64,000 bases of DNA, taken from contig CAWFAI010000006.1 of assembly GCA_963813725.1 (NCBI GenBank), positions 122,197-186,196 on the forward strand, written 5' to 3'. The stretch is from VGBV01 sp963813725 (GTDB taxonomy: Bacteria; Actinomycetota; Thermoleophilia; Solirubrobacterales; 70-9). The notes under the pieces are model-generated. The model was not told the origin of the DNA, did no database searches, and saw only the letters and a list, made by a program, of their open reading frames with translations. Positions 9,307 through 17,846 of the stretch are shown in pieces. Positions within the stretch are counted from its first letter, which is position 1; every line of letters starts with the position of its first letter. Made by a program: the position numbers and the translations under genes.

Positions 9307-9855
9307 CTAGATCTGGCAATTATCCGCAGGCGCCTCCTCGGGGGGAATGGGGATCGTCAACGCCCCCGTCTCGGGCGCCTTGAAGAACGTGGCCAGCACA
9401 ACCGTCGGCCCGTTCGTGGGGTTGAAGGCGGAGTGGACGTGGTCCCCACCAGCGTCGACAAACGCGGTGCCCGCCGGGTAGTCACGCTTCGCGCAGTCGT
9501 GGGCGTCGACGTACGTCAGTTTGCCCTGGGCGACGTTCGCGACCACGGGGCCGGGATGGGTGTGCCACGGAAACTGTGCTCCGGGCTGCACGGTGATCCT
9601 CGCCACCACGGTGCGCGAGGCGTCCTTGGCCTTCGCGATCTCGGTCTTCTCGCCATCCACCTTGATCTTGAGCTTGAGGCTTACGTCGTCGGTGAACGTG
9701 GCGCGGGTTGGTGTCAACACCTCGGTTCCAATGGGCGGTGGTGACACCTGCGCCGCCGACGACACCACGTTCGCGCCGATCACGACGACAGCGCTCAGCG
9801 CTGCAGCTGCCAACGCAGCTCCTCGCTTGCTCTTACCTTTCGTGTGAGCCCTCAT
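9307..9855 (-). CDS. island cargo D: secreted cupin protein
   Basis: 182 residues: a signal peptide (AALAAAALSAVVVIGANVVSSA) then a single cupin barrel. The first cupin motif reads WHTHPGPVVANVAQGKLTYV and the second GGDHVHSAFNPTN, giving three histidines suited to metal binding. The start ATG 9855 lies behind leader D; the first codons (MRAHTK) match those of cargo A and B, so the gene start was duplicated with the leader while the mature parts are unrelated. A secreted cupin could be a small-molecule binding protein or an enzyme such as an isomerase or dioxygenase. The substrate is unknown. Confidence 0.75.
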   Translation of the reverse strand: MRAHTKGKSKRGAALAAAALSAVVVIGANVVSSAAQVSPPPIGTEVLTPTRATFTDDVSLKLKIKVDGEKTEIAKAKDASRTVVARITVQPGAQFPWHTHPGPVVANVAQGKLTYVDAHDCAKRDYPAGTAFVDAGGDHVHSAFNPTNGPTVVLATFFKAPETGALTIPIPPEEAPADNCQI

Positions 9856-9998
9856 TTCGGGCCTCCTTCGTGTCGTGGCCTCGGACCTTGCCTCCCGATG
9901 AGGCGAGGCTCCGGTGCCTGTTTGACGGCCAGAAGCCTCCGACACGGCGGTACATTCTCGGTACATTTGGGCCGGGCTAGGCGTGGTCTAGGCGTGCT
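9856..9998 (-). promoter_or_regulatory. duplicated leader D next to the regulator gene
   Basis: The inner pair is at 9948-9969 and the outer CTAGGCG pair at 9977-9998. The inner pair lies 93 bases from the ATG, five more than in A-C. The leader sits between the cupin start and the 3' end of the regulator gene. Confidence 0.65.
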
Positions 9999-10029
9999 GG
10001 AGCGGTTTGGGGCGCGAGGCGGTCGGCCG

Positions 10030-13000
10030 TCAGCCGGAGGGGCAGACCTCGATGTAGTCGTGCTCCGGAGCGATCTCCTCCCACTCTTCGGGCGTCAGGT
10101 CGCCGCCCATCAGCCGGCAGGCCTGCCGCCTCCAGGCGGCGGGATCGACCTCCCAGCGGATCGCGCGCCCGGCTTCGGATACCACGAAAAGGCGGGCGCC
10201 GTCGGGGGTGAATCGCGCCGTCACCGGGGTCTCGCCCCCAGGTTCGCCGGTCGTGGCGGTCAGGCGGGGCCCGATCGGCTCCTGCGAGGCGACGTCCCAG
10301 AGCGCCGCCGAGTGGTCCGAGTGTGAGGTCGCAAGTGTGTGCCCGTCCGGGGAGAACTCCACTTCGAGAGTGGACGCGTTCTGGAGAGCGAGCGGACCTC
10401 CCACCCGCCGCCAGCCGTCGGTCGCCCAGAGGAGCGCGCCGCCGTCGACCTCGCCACCCGCGAGCAGGCTGCCGTCGGGGGAGAAGGCAACCGAGCCGAC
10501 CTCGCCGTCGGTGGAAGGCCTGGCAACCCGCTCGCCGCTTCCGACGTCGAGTATCTCGACTCCGTTGGGACCTTCGCCGGAGAAAGCACCGAACGGAATC
10601 GCCAGCTGCGAGCCGTCCGGGCTGAACGCCAGCCCGTGCACGGAGGGAGGCAGGCGCAGCGGCGGTCGAAGCAGCTCGCGCCGGCCGAGGTCCCAGATCC
10701 GCACCGCGCCCCCCGCCTCCGCCGCGGCGAGCAGATCGCCCTGGCCGAAGGCGAGCGCCGAGACGGTTCGCGAGTTGAGCGTCTCAGGGCCCCGGGGGCC
10801 CCGGGGAGCGCGAAGGAGCGCGCCGAGCTGCTCTCCCGACTCGGCGTCCCAGACCCCGACGCCGCCACCTTCTCCCGCCACCGCCAGCCGACGTCCATCG
10901 GCTGAGTAATCGATCGCCACCGCCGCCCTGCCGGGGAAGGCCTCGAAGCTCGCCGTCCTGCGCAGCGTCTCGGCGTCGATCAGCTCCACCCGGCCGTCGA
11001 GCCTCGCGACGGCCAGGGCGCGTCCGTCGGGGCTGAGCGCGAACGCAGGCGTAAAGTTCTCCTCCCCGCCCTCGTAGCCGCGTCCGGTCGGGAACGGGCG
11101 CCCGAGCCGGCGGTCCCCGGCGACGTCCCAGACGATCACGCGGCCGTCGTCGCCGGCCGTATACAGGGTGCGTCCGTCAGGGCTGAAGGCGTGCCTGTCG
11201 GCGACGGCCGCGTGGCCCTCGAGGGTTTCGGTCGCGACCCCCTTCTCGACGTCCCAGAGGATCACGCTCCCACCGTCCTCGGAGATCGAGAGGGTACGCC
11301 CGTCGGGGCTGAAGGCTTCGGGCTCGAGCGGCTGATTCGTCAGCGTCCGCACCCTTCCAGAGGCGAGGTCGAGCAGGCCAATGCCCCCGTCGGGGGTCCC
11401 GATCGTGAGGGTGCTCCCGTCGGGGCTGAGGACGGACCCGCCGCTGACGGGGTAGCGGCGGATGACGCGAAGCGTTTCCGCGTCGAGCGCCTTGACGCCG
11501 CTGGTCGGCGGGGACCAGGAGGCGCCCGTCCGGGGTCATGAGCGGCGCGCGCATATCGACCTCCTGAGGGGCAACGCGGACGGGCTTTCCGAGCGGCGTG
11601 CCCCGGCGGGCGTCGTACCGACGCAGGAAGAAGGCGTCACCGGACTCCGTAGAGGCGCCCGTCAGCCTCGCGCGGGAGACGGGGACGATCAAGCTTCGTC
11701 CGTCCGGAGCGTAGAAGACGATGCCGAAGTTCGCGAACCCTTGGCCGGTGGCTGCGAGATTGCCGCCAAGCGGGGTCGAGCTGCGCACCCGCCCGGTAGC
11801 CGCGTCGAGAATCTCCAGCGTCCCCGCTGCCGCCGTTGCCGACGTCCCCAACCCGGGGGGCGGCGCGGGGGAGAGGGCGAGCGAGTCGCCCTGCGGATCG
11901 AAGGCGATCGCATAGGCCGTCTCCGGGCGCCTGATGCTCGCCGACTACCTCGTAGGTCTCGGTGTCGAACAGGGTCACGGTACCGTCTGCGTCGCTGACC
12001 GCGAGGGTTCCCCCGTCGGGGCTCAGTGCGAGCGCGAGGATCGCCTCGCCGCCAGTGCGGAGGACGCCGATCGCCGCGGGGCTGCGAAGCAGCGTCGATA
12101 GGAGGCTGGAGCGGGTGGCGACCGAGTCGTCGAGGGCGACGCCGGCGCTCGCGAGCCGCAGCGCTTGATCGAGGCGCTCCTCGGCGAGGGCCTGGGCGCC
12201 GAGGCGCTCGGCGTCGGCGACGGTGGCCGCGCTGCGCGCGCCCTGGCGCTCGGAGAGCGCGATCACCCCGGCGACGACGGCGGCGGCGAGCAGCACGCCG
12301 ACCCCGGCGAGCAGCGTCCGGAGGCGGCGGTTGGTGCGCCGCTGGCGCTCGGCCTGACGCTCGCCGGCGGCCCGGCTCTCCTCGAGGAAGGAGCGCTCGA
12401 GCTGGTTCAGCTCGGGGTCGTGGCTCGCCGCCCAGTCGAGCGCCGAGGCGAGTCTGGCACCCCGGTAGAGCTCGGCCGGGTCGCGCCCGGACTCGCGCCA
12501 CTCGCCGGCGGCACCGATCAGGTGCTGGTGAAGGTGGCGACCCTCGGCGTCCTCGGCAAGCCAGTCGCGCAGGCGCGGCCACTCGCGAAGCAGCGCCTCG
12601 TGGGCGACCTCGGCCGCCCCCTCGTCGACGGTGAGCAGGCGGCTCTCGGTCAGCACGGCGAGGGCCCGGGCGGCGCCCTCGTCGCGGTCGAGCTCGAGCT
12701 CCTCGAGGGGAACGCGGCGGCGGACGAACCCCTCCGCCTGCTCGTCGTCAGCGCCGGCGAGGCGCAGCAGCATCGGGCGCGCCCGCAGCCGCTCGGCCGG
12801 ACTGAGGCGCTGGTAGGCGTCCTCGGCAAGGCGCGCGACCGCGCCGCTGACGCCGCCGCTTCGCTCATAGACCTCGTAGCGCAGGGTGCGGCCCTCGCGC
12901 CGCTGCCAGAGCTCGACGAGGGCCGCGGAGAGCAGCGGCAGGCCGCCGGGCTCTGCGGCGACGTCACCGACCAGCGCCGAGACCAGCCGCGGCTCGACCC

Positions 13001-15162
13001 GGAGCCCCGCCCGCCGGGCGGGAAGCTCGATCGCCCGGCGCAGCTCGTCGCGGCGCATCGGCCCGACCAGGAGCTGGTTGGCGCTGACCAGGGTCGAGAG
13101 CTCGGCGTGCTCGGCGCAGCGCGCGTAGAAGTCGCCGCGGATCGCGAGCACGACCACCAGCCGCTCGTCGGGGTCACCGGCGCCCTCGACCAATGCGTCG
13201 AAGAACGCCTCGCGCTCGGCCTGGTCGCGGCAGGCGACGAAGGCCTCCTCGAACTGATCGATCAAGAGCACCAGGCGCTCGCCGTCGGGCAGCCGCTCGA
13301 GCGCGTCGGCGATCCACGGCGCCGCGCCCTCGTCTCCCGCCTCGGGCACCGCCCGCGCGAGGGCCCGCGAGAGCTCGGCGAGCGGGCGCGCGCCGGGGCG
13401 CATCACCGCCTGGCGCCAGCCCTCCGAGCCCGGGACGACGCCGTCGGCCAGCGCCGGCAAGAGGCCGGCGCGCACGGCCGAGGACTTGCCGCTGCCCGAG
13501 GGACCGACGACGGCGAGCAGGGTCGAGCCGACGAGGCGGGCGACCAGCTCTGCGACCAGGCGCTCGCGGCCGAAGAAGTACTCGGCATGAGCGGCATCGA
13601 AGGGGGCCAGGCCGCGGTAGGGGCAGATCAGCCGCTCGGAGGGGCCCGGCGGCGCGTCGGGCACATAGAACGCACTCCGCTCTCGGACTAGCTGCAAGTC
13701 CACGACGTTCCCGGCCAGCTCGGTCTCGGTCGTGCGAAGGCCGGGTCGCTCGCTCATCGCGCGGCCGGCCGTGTTCACGAGCCGCTCAGCCGCCTCCGCC
13801 CGCGCCCACTCGTCGGCGGCGCGGTGGATGCGAAGCGGGACCCCGGCGCTCTCCACGATCAGGGTCTCGAGGGGCATCGCGACCCCCTCGGCGGGCGCAT
13901 AGAGGGCGGCGATCTCGGCCGTCGCATCCTCGTTAAGCGGGTCGAGGCGCAGGCGTTCGGCGACACCGCTCTCGAGCAAGCCGGCGAAGGCGGGCGGGCC
14001 CTGCTCGTCGTGCTGAAGGACGCAGACCATGAGCGGCCGACCCTCGGGCGCGCGGGCGAGCGCCGCGGCGGCCTCGAGCACGCTCGGGGGGGCGTCGTCG
14101 GCGTAGTCGAACACCAGAAGCCTCGGTCGGTGGCCCGTGCCGGCCTCCGCTACGGTCGCCAGCGCCGCCTCGGCGACCTCGCCACCGCCGGCATAGAGGA
14201 CCGCGGCGCCCTCTTGCTGGACCTCGGCCGCGAGTTCGCCCACCAGCCGTGTCTTGCCGATCCCCGCCGGCCCCCAGACCATCACGCAGACAATCCGGCC
14301 CTCGCGCGCCCGCGCCCAGCGCCTGCGCAGCCAGTCGAGCTCGCGCTCGCGTCCGGCGAGCAGCGGCGAGCCCCCATCGAGCTGGACCGGCAGCTCGACG
14401 ATCGGCGGCGGCGCCTCGAGGGCCGGGTCCTGGTCCAGGATCTGCTCCTGCAGGCGCTTCAGCTCGGGGCCCGGCTCGACCCCGATCTGCTCGATCAGCG
14501 CCGCGCGGGCCTCGTGGTAGGCCTCGAGCGCCTCCGACTGGCGCCCGTCGCGATAGAGGGCGAGCATGCGCTGCGCGTGCAGAGGCTCTCGCAACGGCTC
14601 CTCGGCGATCAGGGCCTCGAGCCGGGCGACCACCTCGGCGTGGCGCCCGGCGGCGAGCTCGGCATCGATCGCTAGCTCGATGGCCCGCATGTGAAGCTCC
14701 TCGAGGCGACCGATCTCTGGGGCGGCGAACGGCTCGGAGGCGACGTCGGCGAGCGGGGCGCCGCGCCAGAGCTCGAGCGCGGCGCCGGCTAGGCCGTTCG
14801 CGCCGGCGCCTGCTCGGCTGGCGAGCGGCCTCCTCGACCAGGTCCTCGAAGCGCAGCGCGTCGACCGCCTCCTCCGCCACCCGGAGCTCGTAGCCGCGAC
14901 CCCGGGTGACGATGCTGGCCCCTCCGCCGTCGGAGGCCAATGCCTCGCGCAATTGCGAGACGTAGGACTGGAGGTTCTTGGCGGCGCTCGCCGGCGGGTG
15001 CTCGGCCCAGAGGCCATCGATCAGCTCGTCGGCGGCGACCGTGCGGTTGGCGCGCAGCGCGAGCATCGCGAGCACCCCTCGCGGCTTGCTTCCTCTGAGT
15101 GGTAACGACCGGCCGTCGACGAGCGCATCGACGCGGCCGAGGACGCGGATCTCTACGGCCAA
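10030..15162 (-). CDS. giant SARP/AfsR-type regulator: BTAD + NTPase + nSTAND1 + TM + WD40 (frameshifted)
   Basis: Stitched over frame changes near 14815, 11935 and 11505, this encodes about 1710 residues. In order: an OmpR-like winged helix (VEIRVLGRVDALVD), a BTAD helical domain (LEALIAEEPLREPLHAQRM), a first P-loop GPAGIGKT near 297, a second NTPase of nSTAND1 type (YRGLAPFD, GPSGSGKS near 556, Walker B LVLLIDQFEE), one hydrophobic helix near 957 (LLAGVGVLLAAAVVAGVIAL), then roughly 650 residues of WD40 repeats (SPDGRTL...WDV). SARP-type winged helices bind direct repeats on an 11-bp pitch and activate transcription; STAND-WD40 parts act as ligand-gated switches. The start is TTG 15162 after AGAGGGG; TTG 15177 is possible. 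The likely targets are the four island leaders (inference). Confidence 0.78.
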
Positions 15163-15360
15163 CTGCCCCTCTTTCAAGAGCCACCGTACACCCGTGCGGT
15201 CGCGCGATCAACCGGATTGATCGCTGCTGGGTCTCGGCGCCCAGATCGTCGCGGGCGATTGGGCACCCAGCCGTTCTCGGTACCCGTATCCGCAGCCATC
15301 CGCAGCCATCCAAGGGCATCGAGGTGCCCTGATGCGCGCCTGTCACGCCTGAGGGCCCGC
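15163..15360 (-). promoter_or_regulatory. upstream region of the giant regulator
   Basis: No gene is seen. It contains CCGCAGCCAT twice in tandem (about 15290-15309) and one TTCTCGGTAC (15274-15283) resembling a single half of the island leader repeats. Autoregulation is possible but weakly supported. Confidence 0.35.
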
Positions 15361-15406
15361 CGCTTCACACGCGAGAGGTCGCTGGTTCGAAACCAGCCGC
15401 GCCCAT
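15361..15406 (+). repeat. attR-like tRNA-Val 3' fragment
   Basis: Exact copy of 5936-5981, same orientation, without the 5' half of the tRNA. The following 115 bases up to the DUF4396 gene contain nothing I recognise. Confidence 0.72.
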
Positions 15407-15521
15407 CGCCTAGCCAAGCGGTTTGCGGCTCCGGCTTTCCTGGGGCCGCAGGCCGTTCAGCTCGCTGTCTGCCCGATTCTGCCCAGACGCCCGCTTAGCA
15501 TGGAAACCAGAACTGCTGCCA

Positions 15522-15998
15522 CTAAGCGTCAGCTAGGCGCGTTCCCGGACAGCAGCCCTTCCCACGCCGGATGTTCGCCCGGTTGACGAGGAATGCCGGG
15601 CCGAACGCCAGGGCGAAGCCTCCGAGCAAAGCGGCCCAGAACAGCGCGTCCCCCACGCCAGCATCCATTGCTCCCGGCACCGCGAGGATGAAAACGTTGT
15701 CAATGCTCTCCATGATCACGATTGACACCGTGTCGGCCGCAAGGGCAATCGGGAATACAGCCGCCAGAGTCATTCCCGACCGCAAAAGCGGGATCGACGT
15801 GAGCGTGTAGCCGAACAGGAACGCCAGACTGATCGCCAAAACCATCGTGGCTAGGTTGCTGAACCCAAGCGCGGTGCCGATAACCATTCCCACCACCTCC
15901 CCGGTTGCGCAACCGATCAGACAGTTGAGCGTCGCGGTTAGAGACAGCCGGTTCAGCGTCGGCTCGGAGGCAACGGGGATGGCTACTTCGGCGGCCAC
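15522..15998 (-). CDS. DUF4396 membrane protein
   Basis: 158 residues with four predicted membrane segments. The first domain reads TLNCLIGCATGEVVGMVIG, the hallmark of the DUF4396 family, with a Cys-Gly-Glu cluster inside the helix. The tail is short, with two adjacent cysteines (GKGCCPG). The GTG start at 15998 has only a weak ribosome site. It is divergent from a DUF2182 gene. The family often neighbours metal-handling genes, and the next two genes are also of metal-associated families, so a copper or other metal role is inferred rather than shown. Confidence 0.75.
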   Translation of the reverse strand: MAAEVAIPVASEPTLNRLSLTATLNCLIGCATGEVVGMVIGTALGFSNLATMVLAISLAFLFGYTLTSIPLLRSGMTLAAVFPIALAADTVSIVIMESIDNVFILAVPGAMDAGVGDALFWAALLGGFALAFGPAFLVNRANIRRGKGCCPGTRLADA

Positions 15999-16177
15999 TC
16001 AGCAAATGATTACGCATCGGCCTCTGGCCTCCTTGATGCGAACACGGCGCGTCTGATTCCGCAGGAGAATGCGTCCTCTCGCTTTGGACGACAAGCGACC
16101 GCTAGTTAGCCAGCTTGGCCAGGACCGGCCGCGCTCCCGAGTCAGCAGTTATCGCAGCACGCGCTAGGTTGCAGTCG

Positions 16178-17113
16178 ATGGCGACGTTGGAATCGGCTGC
16201 ACCACGCCGAGTTCCCGCACAACCCGGCCTGGTCCAGCTCGGGTTGGTCGGCATTCTCCTGGGGCTGGCAGCGATCGCGTGGGTCGCCACCGGTGACCGG
16301 ATGGCGGGAATGGACGCGGGGCCCGGGACCGATCCCGGCACACTCGGCTTCTATGTCACTGCCTGGGTGGTGATGATGGCCGCGATGATGTTCCCGTCGA
16401 TCTGGCCCATGGTCACGATGTACAGCCGGATCCAGGAAGGGAAGCTGGCGAGGGGGCGAGATGTTCCGCTGGGCGCGACCGCGGCCTTCGTTGGCGGATA
16501 CCTGCTGACCTGGACCGCGTGGGGGCTCTTCGCATATGCCGTGTATGAGATCGGCAGCTCGGTCTGGCCGGACGCCCTTGCCTGGGAGCGCGGGGGGCCT
16601 TACTTCGCGGGCGGGGTGATCATTGCCGCGGCTCTCTATCAGCTGACACCGCTGAAGAACGCCTGCCTGAAGAGGTGCCGCAGCCCGATGATGTTTCTCA
16701 TGAACGCCTGGCAGCCGGGGCGAATCGGCGCGCTGCGGATGGGGCTCGCCCACGGTGCCTGGTGCGTCGGCTGCTGCTGGGGACTGATGGCCGCGTTGTT
16801 CGCCCTCGGCGTTATGAGCGTCGGCTGGATGGTCTTCATCGCGGCGTTGATTGCGGCGGAGAAGCTGCTGCCTTGGAGAGCGCTCGCCAGCTACGGCATC
16901 GCGGTGCTGCTCCTGGCGATGGGCCTGCTCGTGGCTTTCACCCCGTCAAGCGTTCCCGGCCTGATCTTGCCGGACTCGCCGGAGGCGACGAGAGCCAACG
17001 AGATGCACCATGACTCGATGGGCGGGGGGACGCAGCCTCACGGCGAGCACTCGATGCCCTCCGAATCGATGCACGACGAGGGCATGCCGGCCGACGACAT
17101 GCCCGGCGACTAG
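16178..17113 (+). CDS. DUF2182 predicted metal-binding membrane protein
   Basis: 311 residues, about seven membrane helices. Conserved features are the Met-rich helix VVMMAAMMFPSIWPMVTMY, LTPLKNACLKRC and the HGAWCVGCCWGLM segment with three cysteines. The C-terminal tail of about 40 residues is rich in His, Met and Asp (MHHDSMGGG, HGEHSMPSESMHDEGM), a typical soft-metal ligand pattern. The start at ATG 16178 is the first credible codon. It converges on a DUF1326 gene 10 bases away; DUF2182 and DUF1326 genes are commonly adjacent. A metal transport or sensing role is likely, but the metal is not determined. Confidence 0.85.
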   Translation: MATLESAAPRRVPAQPGLVQLGLVGILLGLAAIAWVATGDRMAGMDAGPGTDPGTLGFYVTAWVVMMAAMMFPSIWPMVTMYSRIQEGKLARGRDVPLGATAAFVGGYLLTWTAWGLFAYAVYEIGSSVWPDALAWERGGPYFAGGVIIAAALYQLTPLKNACLKRCRSPMMFLMNAWQPGRIGALRMGLAHGAWCVGCCWGLMAALFALGVMSVGWMVFIAALIAAEKLLPWRALASYGIAVLLLAMGLLVAFTPSSVPGLILPDSPEATRANEMHHDSMGGGTQPHGEHSMPSESMHDEGMPADDMPGD

Positions 17114-17123
17114 CGGTCTTCGC

Positions 17124-17768
17124 TCAGAGCTCGTCCTCGCTCGACCACTCGAACGGTATGTGCTTGGCCGAGCGTCCGGCCCAGTCCCACTTGTAGCCGT
17201 AGGCATCGACCTCATTCTTGGTCGCGATCCCGTAGGTCATTGGGCCGCTGTTGGGGCCGGCCTCCGAGCCGGGGATGTTCGTGACCTCGACGTTCTCTCC
17301 GGGACGGGTCGTTGGCCCGGTCAGCACCTCAGCGCTGCCGCTGGCCTGACCGTTGATCTCGAGGCTCCAAGAGCTCGAGTCGTCGGCGATCTGGAGGTCG
17401 ATCGAGGCGAACTCGATCCCCTTCACCTCGCCGAAAGCGCTCTCGGCGAGCGCCTGCGGCCAGCTACCCGCCTGTCCGCCGAAGATCGTCTGTAGCGCCT
17501 CGCGCTGGGCGTCATCGGCGCTCTCTTCGATGAACAGACCGGCGTCCATCTTGACGTCCTCATCCCAGATGTTCCCCTCGAATTCGGCGACTCCGGCCAC
17601 GGCCAGCCCATCGAGCTTGGCGTCGCCGTAGTTGCCCTCCCGGATCCGCCACGCGACGATCCCCTGGCAGTCACCCTCGGTCGGCGGCTGTCCCCAGGAG
17701 CACGGACACGGCACGGCGCACTTGCAGAAGTCAATGAAATCCCCGGTTACGCGCCACTGTTCAGCCAT
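17124..17768 (-). CDS. DUF1326 protein with CxxxxPCPCS motif
   Basis: A 214-residue soluble protein. The N-terminal signature DFCKCAVPCPCSWGQPP clusters four cysteines suited to metal binding, followed by the family core (CQGIVAWRIREGNYGD, LDGLAVAGVAEF). It faces the DUF2182 gene tail to tail, with 10 bases between stops; partner genes of this kind are normally co-directional, so the convergent arrangement is worth noting. No catalytic residues are obvious. A periplasmic form is unlikely because no signal peptide is present. Confidence 0.82.
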   Translation of the reverse strand: MAEQWRVTGDFIDFCKCAVPCPCSWGQPPTEGDCQGIVAWRIREGNYGDAKLDGLAVAGVAEFEGNIWDEDVKMDAGLFIEESADDAQREALQTIFGGQAGSWPQALAESAFGEVKGIEFASIDLQIADDSSSWSLEINGQASGSAEVLTGPTTRPGENVEVTNIPGSEAGPNSGPMTYGIATKNEVDAYGYKWDWAGRSAKHIPFEWSSEDEL

Positions 17769-17846
17769 CGCACGCTCCTCGACTCGACCACGCGAATCCT
17801 ACTCCTGGCCAGGTTCAAATCGAACTCTGGCGCTCGCTTAAGGCCT

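Larger units (their letters stand above)
5936..15406. mobile_element. probable genomic island inserted at the tRNA-Val 3' end
   Basis: About 9.4 kb lies between the intact tRNA-Val and a same-orientation 46-bp copy of its 3' half. This is the geometry left when an integrative element recombines at a tRNA 3' end and restores the tRNA at one junction. The content is coherent and unlike its surroundings: four secreted-protein genes with duplicated leaders and a giant regulator. No integrase, excisionase or transfer gene is recognisable, so it would be a cargo remnant or mobilised in trans. Assembly duplication is the main alternative. Confidence 0.6.

Noticed and set aside
12165..13691. 508-residue open frame antisense to the giant regulator
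   Set aside because: High GC keeps the antisense frame open. It has no domain pattern, and the opposite strand is clearly coding.
10030..15162. Programmed frameshifting in the giant regulator
   Set aside because: No slippery heptamer or pseudoknot is apparent at the three shift points, and other genes nearby show the same kind of error.
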